Part shown: positions 46,199 to 58,100 of the stretch, in pieces
Layout: every line of letters starts with the position of its first letter
Numbering within the stretch: position 1 is the stretch's first letter
Source of the DNA: Spisula solida
Taxonomy: Eukaryota > Mollusca > Bivalvia > Venerida > Mactridae
Assembly: GCA_947247005.1 (NCBI GenBank)
Contig: OX365948.1
Location: 10,405,455 to 10,469,454, forward strand
DNA: 64,000 nucleotides
Reading direction: 5' to 3'
Program-made: the position numbers and the translations under genes
Notes under the pieces: generated by a model
Database searches by the model: none
Told to the model about the DNA's origin: nothing
What the model saw: the letters and a program-made list of their open reading frames with translations, nothing else

Positions 46199-49100
46199 AT
46201 GTGTGGAATTTGTTGTATATTTTGTCCTAAATCCATAGTTGATGAGTTGACAGTGGTAGGTTGTGTATTAGGTGTTTCTCTTTAATTAAAGAAAAAGTTA
46301 CCATTTCGGATATTTTGAATATTCGGACATTAAATCATAATTTGATGCTTGTATTTTCTGCATGTTACGTATTTTTATCATTGTTTTATCCAACAGTAAT
46401 AAAAAGTGCAACATCAAAGAATACCTTACTAAACAGTTGTCAAAATGTAATGCTGTTCTTTTTTCCAGGTCCAGGTCTAGAGGTCCGGTAGAGGTCCGGT
46501 AACCGGACCTCTAGCCAATGCATGTAGGACAGGCTAGAGGTCCGGTAATTGATTTCATATGTATAAACCATATATTTTATTTTGTGTCAAGAATTTAAAT
46601 GACATAAACAAGTGTTTACCATGTTGTATTTGACAGAAATGTAAAACATTGACTGGGAATAACAGTGATCTCGAGTGTTTCGATGGTTTCGTCTGTGTTG
46701 AACAACAATTGATACACATTGATAACGACTTGAAGTCTAGAGGGGTACCACACATTGTATATATTTGGGTCACTTTTGGCAAATGCCTCAATAAATTTCT
46801 ATGCAAGATCCACCACATTTTGTGTTTAATAACATATGATGACATAAGTAAATAAATAATAATAAACAATTTACCCCATCTTTAATATATTCAATAAAAA
46901 GTAGATCTACATTCCAACACGCACGTTTTGATAAAACTTCGCGATCCCAATATACCAACATTTAATTGAAACATAATTATTATAAAGATCTGATTAAAAC
47001 TTATTTGTTTGTTTGCAGTTTCAAAACTGGTGTGTGAGCAAACAAATATTAGAGCAAATACCATCGAACAAACAAAAATAAATTTAGCAATTACCGGCAG
47101 CATAATAACTTATTTAAGTGCTGCACACTTCTAATCAACTTGATTGCTAATCAATTAACTATTTTTTACAAGATTCCTGTCAAATACTTACCTGTATAGC
47201 AAGGTAAATGCATTGGAAGTCTCGACAGGATAAAATAGATATTGTTTATACACATGAAATAAATTACCGGACCTCTAGCCTGTCCTACAAGCATTGTCTA
47301 GAGGTCCGGTAACCGGACCTCTAGACTCCAGGTCTAGCGGTCCGGTAACCGGACCTCTAGTCACTTCCTATATTTTAAGGGGAGCTATTGCAGTCACCCG
47401 AGCATCGGCGTAACACTTTTGTTAAAGTTTAGGTACATGTTTTTTAACCTCTTATATTCACTAAGTCTTTTAAGATATTGCTTTCATACTTTGCATACAT
47501 GTTCACCATCATGACCCCAACCCATATGCAGGAGTAGGTAACTGTATCAGGCATTTTGTTGAAATTTTGCCTTTTTTTCTACTTAGTGCAAATAGTGCAA
47601 ATGTTAAGTTTAGGTACAGGTTTTTAACCTCTAATATCTTCATAGTGCATTGACATATTGCTTTAATACTTTGCATACTTGTTCACCATCATGACCCCAA
47701 TCCATACACAGGGGTAGGCAACTCTATTAAGCATTTTGGTGAAGTTATGCCCCCTTTTTCAACTTAGTGTAAATGTTAAAGTTTAGGTACAGGTTTTTTT
47801 ACCTCTAATATTTTCAAAGTGCATTCATATATTGCTATGCATACTTGTTCTCCATCATGACCCCAACCCCTACACAGGGGTAGGTAACTATATCAAGCAT
47901 TTTGTTGAAATTATGCCCCCTTTTGGACTTGAAAATGCAAATGTTAAAGTTTAGGTACAGGTTTTTTAACCTCTTATATCTTCAAAGTGCATTGATATAT
48001 TGCTTTGATACTTTGCAAACTTGTTCACCAGCATGACCCCAACCCATACACTGGAGAAGATAACTATTTAGCATTTTGTTGAAATTATGCCCGTTTTGGA
48101 CTAAGAAAGGCTTATTTATTTGCCATCATGACCTAGAGGACCTACACATGAGTAGGTAACAGTCCTGCACAATTTGTCCAAATTATCCCCCTTTTTCGAC
48201 TTAGAAGCCCCAACCTCTACACAGCTGAGAGTAATGCTGCTGTTATGAAGCATTTTGTTTTGAATATATAATGATTGTACTATCCTAGCATGGTGCTGCG
48301 AATAGTGGAGCGCGCTGTTCGTGGACAGCTCTTGTTAATTCTGACAGTCCAACCACTGTGTGCACTTGATTGGTTCGACTTGTGCATATCCAGCAATATT
48401 TCTCTTCACTGTAATACACATGTATCTTGTTATAAGATTACCACATTTACCATTAAATTTAGGGCAGTCTTCCCATCTACTCTACTTTCTAGGCTCTAGA
48501 TCTGTGTTATATTATGAAATTTAATTTATGATAAATTAAAATACAGGATTATATCAGTAAAATAAATTTATTCCATATCAGCATGATCAGTGACTGGTTA
48601 ACGACTTACACACTAAATGTTTTAGATGCTGATTCTAGTATAGTACAGTAAGATACACAACAAATCAATGATGTTGACTTACAAATATGAGATATCATAT
48701 TTAAGGCATAAATGTCTCATCATGCCATTCTTATTCTAATGAAGCATTTATAATGTTCCAAATTAAGCCAGTAACTGTAACTGTTTTAAAGCATAAAATA
48801 AATGGCAAGATCAAAATTTAAATATTTCACTTTTGAAAATTGGTTGCAGAAATTCCATTATTTATCAGAAAATACATGTACTCTAGATAGCCAAAAACCA
48901 GAGATATTATGTCACCAAACTGCTTGACTGTGTCTAATCACTTGCCTTGAAAGGTTGATATTTTTGTACCAAACACTGACTCTGAATTATAGTAATTGTT
49001 CTATTAATAATAAATTATTCATCATAAATTTCAGGATTGCATAGATCATAATTCAAGACTAGCAAACAGAGGTCCAGATCGTACAAATGTCCTATCTTCA

Positions 49101-52100
49101 TCAATGTCAGAGAATTTATCTGCCTTATTCATTGGGCATGTTTTACATCTTCGAGGTGATGAAATGGCAGTTCAACCTGCACAGGATGACCAAGGCAATA
49201 TTCTGCTTTGGAATGCAGAGATATTTGGTGGAATCAATGTAGGTTCATCTTCTATTTTACCTTCCTAAACATTACATTTTGTCTATATAGATACATTCAT
49301 TCTAGTTTTTATAATTTAGTATATATGTTTGTATATTTATTCAACTCCTGATTTCTGCAGTGTTTTGTATTTTAATAAGAACAACTGAGGTATTACACTT
49401 TATACAATAAAACCTCATCTGCTTATTATTTACAACATATTTTTTTTTAGCCCTGAGTTACATTTACATTGTTTATCTTTGAATAGGTGTCTGATTCTGA
49501 GAGTGATACTACTGTTTTGCTGAATCTTCTGAGTAAATGTGTTAGTGATGATGATATTGTATCAACACTTGCCAAGATAGAGGGTCCATGGTCTGTCATA
49601 TACTGGCAGGTAAGCTTTGGAGTTACTTCCCTTGGTCCTTATTCTTAAAACATTTCAAAACTAAAATTCTGACTTAAGATTTTAAATGTTCTTTAACGCT
49701 TCTATCCCTAAACACTAACTATAAACCGTTGTTGGAATTAAAAAAAGAAGGAAAATTGTTCTCCCTTAATATTATAATTATTTTGTGCACACCTACATTT
49801 TGTATCCTTGCACATGCTTTACTATTCTGGATTCAACTATTAGGTTCATTTGTTTGTTCAAAATTTGGAGACATTCTAAATGCATTGCTTACTACCAAGT
49901 TACATTTCAATTTGAAAATGAAAGAATTTGATGTAAATGCGTTAAATTCAGGTTTCCACGACAACATTATGGTTTGGTAGAGATGTATTTGGCAGGAGAA
50001 GTTTACTGTGGCATCTACCAGAAAGTTCATCTGATATGTTTGGTTTGTCTTCAGTACAGATTAAACCTAGGGTAAGTCACTTATAATACGATTCATGTTC
50101 GTATAATAGGATGCACACTCAGACTTGTTGTAAACATTAAGACTGGTCAATCACAACTGACTGTAAATGTATCATCAACCCTCTATGTATATGTCAAATC
50201 ACGCCCCTATCAAGATACTGTGACTAGTTCAAACATTAAATGTAGTATTCCTGGATCCACCAACTTCATTCTTTCAACCAAGTTGGGATCATCATTTTCG
50301 GATAGTATTGGAATCCCCAGGCATAATTACTATTCGGGCACAGCAAGACATACCATTCCATGAATATTTGTCTATTTTCCTCCACATGTGGAGAAGTTGC
50401 TGGTTCCTTGTGGAGGGTAAGTTAGTACTGGTTAGAAAACAGTCTAGGAAAACTGGCTTAGTGAATCAGCTGTCGTATATAACTGGAAAATTGTTGAGAA
50501 ACTGCGTTAAAACCGAATAAACAAATAAACTTGAGATTGAATCACACTAGAAGTGCAATCTAGTTATTACTACGTGTATAAATTTATAAATAAGTAAATA
50601 CTTTGTTTAATTTCAGAAATTCAAAGAAGTACCATCAGTTGGAATTTTCAAAATGACTGTCACAGATACTGATGATTGTTGTAAATATAACTTCACTCTG
50701 TTTCCATGGAAACAAGCAGTCTGGCCAGGAAGCCTGAATAAAGTTAGAGATGATCCAAACCTTGCTAACCTATATGTAGGTATGTAGCTTATTTTAAATG
50801 GTTTTGCTCTGCTATAAGGATCCATTGTTCCGTGAATTATAGGTGTTTAAGCACAAAAATGGTAAATTCAGTACAAAATTGAGATTTAGCACCCAGTAAA
50901 AAACCTGTTGCTATATTATTTTTCAAATGATATCTTTATTAATTTTTTAACAGATGAAATATGTGTGGATTTTAACAAGTTGTGTATCAGTCCTGATCTG
51001 GAGGTACCCTCAAAGATGCCAGTTTTAAACAAAGCCATGCCACCTGCTGATTATTGTTTGCCAGAGTTGTCAAGTGAAGTATCTCATACAGACTACTTGC
51101 AGGTATTGCCTTCATTCTGAATATAGTCATTTATTAGGGAGGTTGTGAAAGTCAACGTGTAACATGTACGACTATGTGAATACTACTTTTGAGCAGTTCA
51201 TCATCCGTGGGGGTGTAGTTTGAATAAGGAACAGACGAGTGACAGACAAAATTTATTCCTGTACTATGTCACACAGGTATGTGTATGCTCAGGAAACTCA
51301 ATATTTTATTGCCAATCAACTCATTAAGTTTATTTAAGAAATTGTGTTTCAACTGGCACATGATTTAACATGCACACATGTTATTTCACAAGCAAATTTG
51401 AATTGCAAAATGTACATTTACTTGGACAGGTAGCTACACATACAAGATGTCGTACCCGAGTGTTTGCAGCCTCCCTATTATCTTATCATCTCTCCACATA
51501 GCAAGTGTTCACTCCTTTATGAGTTGTTTTGTTTCCGTCATGGATATTTATTTAGGATTTGGCTCTACTTGTCCAAATCAGTCCAAATCAGCAACTGTGA
51601 ATAGTTTTCTTTTAAACTCTATGTGGAAGTAACTTGTCGGAATCTATATAAACTTGTTCTGGACAACTGCACTCTTGTCATCTATGGAGAAAGGATCTGA
51701 TTCGTGGCTGGCTGACTTGCTGACAGCTTGTTAGACATGGCAATGATGGCATTGAGTATTTTGTCTGGTAAAATGCCCCTTCCCCCCCCCCCCAAAAAAA
51801 AAAGGGTAGGCAGGAATGGAAATTGTTTTTCCATTGCCATAAAAGCATTTAGGGTCACAGCAAATTTTTAAACAAACTCTTTTTACACATAAGGGTAACT
51901 GTGAATGTGTGTCCTGCATTAAAGGATAGGATCATAGGAATTTGGATGTAAATTGTTCAGAACAAACATGCCACATAGGTAAACATGGCAACACTTGGAG
52001 AAAAACTACATTTATACTTATTTTAGGCGTTGTCATCACAGTCTTATATCACCTGTCATGTTTATTTTACAGAATTTGTTGGCTGAAAATGCTTACCTGA

Positions 52101-55100
52101 AAACATTGAGTAAACAATTAACTTCAGTGTTGTTAGATGCTGTGAAAACTAGAGTAATAAATCAGCATGTGAGAGACAGTATAACCTCACAAACAGGTAA
52201 GACAAACACCGGGAAACACTTAACATTAGGGATGGCATCGGGTACTCGTTCAAAGGTCCGATTATCGAATACCAAAATCAGTATTCGAGTACTCGGGGAA
52301 AAAAATAATTGCTAATCCTGCATTGCACAGAACGTGTCCAAGTGTTAGCTGGTCTACTAAAATTACAATTAACAATGTGTCATCAATCCTTAATTGCCGC
52401 GCAGACCTGTCAATCGTCGTCTGTTAGTTTGTTTATGACAAGTAGCTTGGGTTTCCTTTGTTGACATCAATCCGTGTAATTGTCATCGATCTATAATTGG
52501 CAGTTTTTGTTTGTTGGGTGTGACAATCGATTAAGAAAGTAATAAAATATAACTTTAAATTGTAATCGTTCTCACGCGTATATGAAAGAACGATAACTCG
52601 ATTTTATAGTTGTCACGCTGTGTAAATATTACTATGTCACCGGTTGATAAGAGTATTTCCCCTTTGGTTCAGTTGTTTATTTTTTAATATTTCGCATTGG
52701 TATCGTTATTGATTAAAAATTGTATTGCATTTACACTGTATTGTTATTCTTTTTGTTAGTTTTTATTGTTTCACCATTCTTCTACCGATCTAGATTTGAC
52801 CATCAACTGAACAGAACGGACAGGCATACACGATGTTCTATTTTAAGTAGAACACACACGTTTGCAGTACAACATTTCTGTGTCCCAAATATCATGCGCA
52901 TTTGACCGAGTAACCGAGTACCGATATTAGTACTTGTTGCCATCTCTACTTAACATGGTACACTTAGGTTCTTATTTATAGGAGAGATCATGTTTGTATA
53001 CAAAGGTATTCATACCGCCAGCTAGCTATTGGTGAATGGCAGGTTTTTATTGTTCATTCATCCAATAGATTGCTGGTGGGCATTTTGCATATGAATACGA
53101 TGATCTCTCCTATTGAGGCAGCATATAATCTTCTCTGCAAGTCGTGTAATTAATTCAGTTTTATTACATCTCCTACATATAGTAGGGTGACATATTTTTG
53201 TGCTGTCTAGATGGATGTTACAAAGGTTGTCTGTGCTTGTTTTCATTAAAAATGTGTCAGATTTCAATGAAACTTCACATAAATACTTGGTACCAAGCCT
53301 CGTTGTGCATATTGTTGGAATTAATGGCCCTTTGTAGGAGACATACATTCTTCTCTGAAAAACCCTTATAGTGTCAAAATAAATTGTACACTGTTTGCAA
53401 GGTAGACTGATCAGCTGTACATGTACTGATCTGAAGGTTTTGAGGTCACAATTCCTGAGTTTAGGTGAGCTTTGAACATTGACCAACGGAGTCAGTCAGA
53501 ATGTGTGTTGGAATTGTTTACCTTGTTAGGCAGTCTGCTGTATAAAATGAGAGTTATTATTTTAGTTTAAACATATTTAATTTTACATAAATTTATAATA
53601 CATTATAATTATACAAACACTATACTACAGAAAAGAGTTATTTTTTTAGTTCTCACTTATTGAAATGTATCTTGTAGAAGCTGGCAGTGAGAGGGAGACA
53701 GAAGACAATGATGATGATGAGTCAGTGGTATCGTCTGCTAGAGTTGCTATATTATTTTCAGGTGGTATAGATTCTACTATGATTGCGGCCTTGGCTGATA
53801 GGTAAGTCACATTGTTCACATAACAGTCGACAATCAATGCACAAAATCATATCCACCAAGCACAAACTCCATATTCTGACCCTTGATAATTATGTCCAGG
53901 TTAGGGAAGGGGGGTCATTAAGGCATATCTTGTAAACCTAGAAATGATTACGTTATTGCCATTTTTCGCTCAAACAGATTTACTTATTTAAGCAAGTGGT
54001 AGTATAAAGAAATAAAGGACCCTATAATAAATTTTCCACTGTAGTTTGATATCAATGTCCAATAATGTGTTTAATAATGCTTTGGATGGTCGTGTATGAT
54101 GCCGTATATCTTATATACACATTGTTTGAGGTAGTTCGATATCAATGTCCCATAATGTGTTTATTAATGAATGTTAAAGTGCTATAAACTGCATTCCTTT
54201 GTTGAAATATTTTTATACGAACCTTGAATCAAAAGTTATAAAGATGTTTTTAGTCCCCTACCGGTTTTTAACCGAAGGGGACTATAGGTTTCCCGTCCAG
54301 CTGTCAGTCTGGGCTCACAACTGGCCACTTGTTGGGTATGAGAGAACAAAAGAAATACCCAATAAATGTCCATTCTTAAGAACATTCTATTCATTCTGTA
54401 AGTCTCTTATTGGGTATTTTTTCCCTTGTTGGGTACTTTTTAACAAAAGAAATACCCAATAAGTGGTCAACCGTAAGGACGTCAGTCTGTCCGTCAAAAA
54501 TTGGGATCCTGACATAACTCGAACAGTTTCCAAGCTAGGTTTATGAAATTTGGTATGTGGATAGGGGGCAAAAAGGGGATTATGTGGTTGCCATGGCAAC
54601 AGAAACATTGAAAATTAGCTATAATGAGCATGGCTTAAAACCGGTAGGGGACTTCTGTATTGCTTGCAATTCTTAGTGACTTGTTTATTTACAGATGTGT
54701 TCCTGCTGATGAACCTATAGATTTACTTAATGTTGCCTTTGAAATGAAACCAAAGGAATGTAATACAAAGAAAGGAAGGTAATCCTCACTATCCCTTTAT
54801 TTCTTCACACAAATCTAATAATTTATCTACAGCATTCTGATAGGAGATAAGAACGCTTGGCTCTAGGATCTTCAAACTTCACATGGATGGCAATAGAAAA
54901 TGACCCCTATTCAGTTTTAGGTCAAAGTTGCCATGACCTAACATAACTTACTATTTGGCTGCCATGAGGGCATACATGTATTACAAACAACTCTTTTTAT
55001 GATAGTTATGGCATCTTTATAAATTGAAATTAAGTTTTAAGTATTCCAATTGTGATGAATTTAAAATGTCAAAGAGTGGCTGAATGGCTGAACTGCTGAA

Positions 55101-58100
55101 AGCAGCCCTCAAAATGTGGTAACATAACTTTATCTTTCATTCAACCCAGACACTTTTGAAGCTGTAATAATGTGGGTTTCTATAATTCTTGTGTCATAAT
55201 GCTGGTACAGACCAGTTAGGATATTGTGAGAGTGATATATTGGTTTTTGTGTACACAAAAGATTACAACCATTGTCTGAACAGATAGAGCGAATATACGT
55301 AGTATGTTAGTTTGGCATGGAAATTATAGCTTTCTGGTTAAGCCTATATAATTTGTTTCACTCCCTAATAGTGAATTCAACCGCTGCATCACTCTATTCT
55401 TACCCTGACTGGACTATACTCTGGTATCTGAATTACTTCAGAGTGACTAAATTACCTCCAGAAAGAAGATGGGATGTTCCAGATAGGCTGACTGGTTATA
55501 CAGCATTGTCTGAACTCAACTCTGAAAGATGCTGGAACTTTATAGAAGTCAATGTCACAGCTACTGAACTTCAGGAAGCAAGGTGAGTAAAGAATGTAGT
55601 AGTGTAGATAAGATTTAATTACTAATAGGTGAGAAACTTGTGTAGGCAGCCGGCTAGCTCAGTCGGTAGAGCATTTGCCCTATAAGTGAAAGGTCCGCGC
55701 CCCGGTCTGGTTGCACATTTTTGCCCGATATCCTTCCACAAAGAACTGGCAACTTCTTCACGTGTCAAGGAAAATTGACATTATCATCAAATTTTCATGA
55801 AAGGATATAACCTGATGCGACCTGGAATTGAAACCAGATAAACATTTGAGATACATGTAATGCAAATGTATCGTTTATTTCAAATTGTTTGTTTGTCAAA
55901 ATGTCTTTAAAAAATTGATGTTTTCATTATTAAAGTTATTTTACACCTTATACATACATTACCCTGTTTTACCACTATATAATATCTATATTCATTTCGG
56001 AGGAGGGCTAACCACATTGTTTATGTATGGAATCGGTTGCTTGGCATCATTTGACTACTGGATGAAATGATGTGTATAAACAGACAGTACTAGATGACAG
56101 TATTGGTTGTGCTGTATGGTTTGCACCACGCAGTATAGATGTATGTGTATATAAATTTACAGACAGGCTCACATACAGGACCTGGTGTATCCACTACAGA
56201 CTGTACTAGATGACAGTATTGGTTGTGCTGTATGGTTTGCACCACGCGGTATAGATGTATGTGTATATAAATTTACAGACAGGCTCACATACAGGACCTG
56301 GTGTATCCACTACAGACTGTACTAGATGACTGTATTGGTTGTGCTGTATGGTTTGCCTCACATGGTATAGATGTATGTGTATATATATTTACAGACAGGC
56401 TCACATACAGGACCTGGTGTATCCACTACAGACTGTACTAGATGACAGTATTGGTTGTGCTATATGGTTTACACCACGCGGTATAGATGTATGTGTATAT
56501 AAATTTACAGACAGGCTCACATACAGGACCTGGTGTATCCACTACAGACTGTACTAGATGACAGTATTGGTTGTGCTATATGGTTTGCACCACGCAGTAT
56601 AGATGTATGTGTATATAAATTTACAGACAGGCTCACATACAGGACCTGGTGTATCCACTACAGACTGTACTAGATGACAGTATTGGTTGTGCTATATGGT
56701 TTGCCTCACATGGTATAGATGTATGTGTATATATATTTACAGACAGGCTCACATACAGGACCTGGTGTATCCACTACAGACTGTACTAGATGACAGTATT
56801 GGTTGTGCTATATGGTTTGCACCACGCGGTATAGGTGTATGTGTATATAAATTTACAGACAGGCTCACATACAGGACCTGGTGTATCCACTACAGACTGT
56901 ACTAGATGACAGTATTGGTTGTGCTGTATGGTTTGCACCACGCGGTATAGATGTATGTGTATATAAATTTACAGACAGGCTCACATACAGGACCTGGTGT
57001 ATCCACTACAGACTGTACTAGATGACAGTATTGGTTGTGCTGTATGGTTTGCACCACACGGTATAGATGTATGTGTATATAAATTTACAGACAGGCTCAC
57101 ATACAGGACCTGGTGTATCCACTACAGACTGTACTAGATGACTGTATTGGTTGTGCTGTATGGTTTGCCTCACATGGTATAGATGTATGTGTATATATAT
57201 TTACAGACAGGCTCACATACAGGACCTGGTGTATCCACTACAGACTGTACTAGATGACAGTATTGGTTGTGCTATATGGTTTGCCTCACATGGTATAGAT
57301 GTATGTGTATATATATTTACAGACAGGCTCACATACAGGACCTGGTGTATCCACTACAGACTGTACTAGATGACAGTATTGGTTGTGCTATATGGTTTGC
57401 CTCACATGGTATAGATGTATGTGTATATATATTTACAGACAGACTCACATACAGGACCTGGTGTATCCACTACAGACTGTACTAGATGACAGTATTGGTT
57501 GTGCTGTATGGTTTGTCTCACATGGTATAGATGTATGTGTATATATATTTACAGACAGGCTCACATACAGGACCTGGTGTATCCACTACAGACTGTACTA
57601 GATGACAGTATTGGTTGTGCTGTATGGTTTGTCTCACATGGTATAGATGTATGTGTATATATATTTACAGACAGGCTCACATACAGGACCTGGTGTATCC
57701 ACTACAGACTGTACTAGATGACAGTATTGGTTGTGCTGTATGGTTTGCCTCACATGGTATAGATGTATGTGTATATATATTTACAGACAGGCTCACATAC
57801 AGGACCTGGTGTATCCACTACAGACTGTACTAGATGACAGTATTGGTTGTGCTGTATGGTTTGCCTCACGCGGTATAGGTGTATGTGGAAATGGACCATA
57901 TAGAGGCGCGCGAATGAAAAGTTCATCTAGGGTATGAATCAGCTAATAATATCTTCAATGTCGTTGTTTCAACAAATAGTCGGCATATATATTTGCCCAT
58001 GTTTCAAACAAGATCTCTTTCCAGTGCTCTCATTAATAAGAGAAAATGTTCTGTACAAAATTTAATCATCCACTGTAATTCACCACTGTTACAAAACATG

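Noticed and set aside
55317..55441. Extending ASNSD1 exon 10 upstream through the open frame from 55317
   Set aside because: Only the acceptor at 55441 joins exon 9 in the right phase and leaves a good branch/pyrimidine region; the upstream text is not conserved-looking.
56339..57937. Eight 68-72-codon open frames on the plus strand as genes
   Set aside because: They are the same out-of-frame translation of the 116-bp exon-bearing unit.
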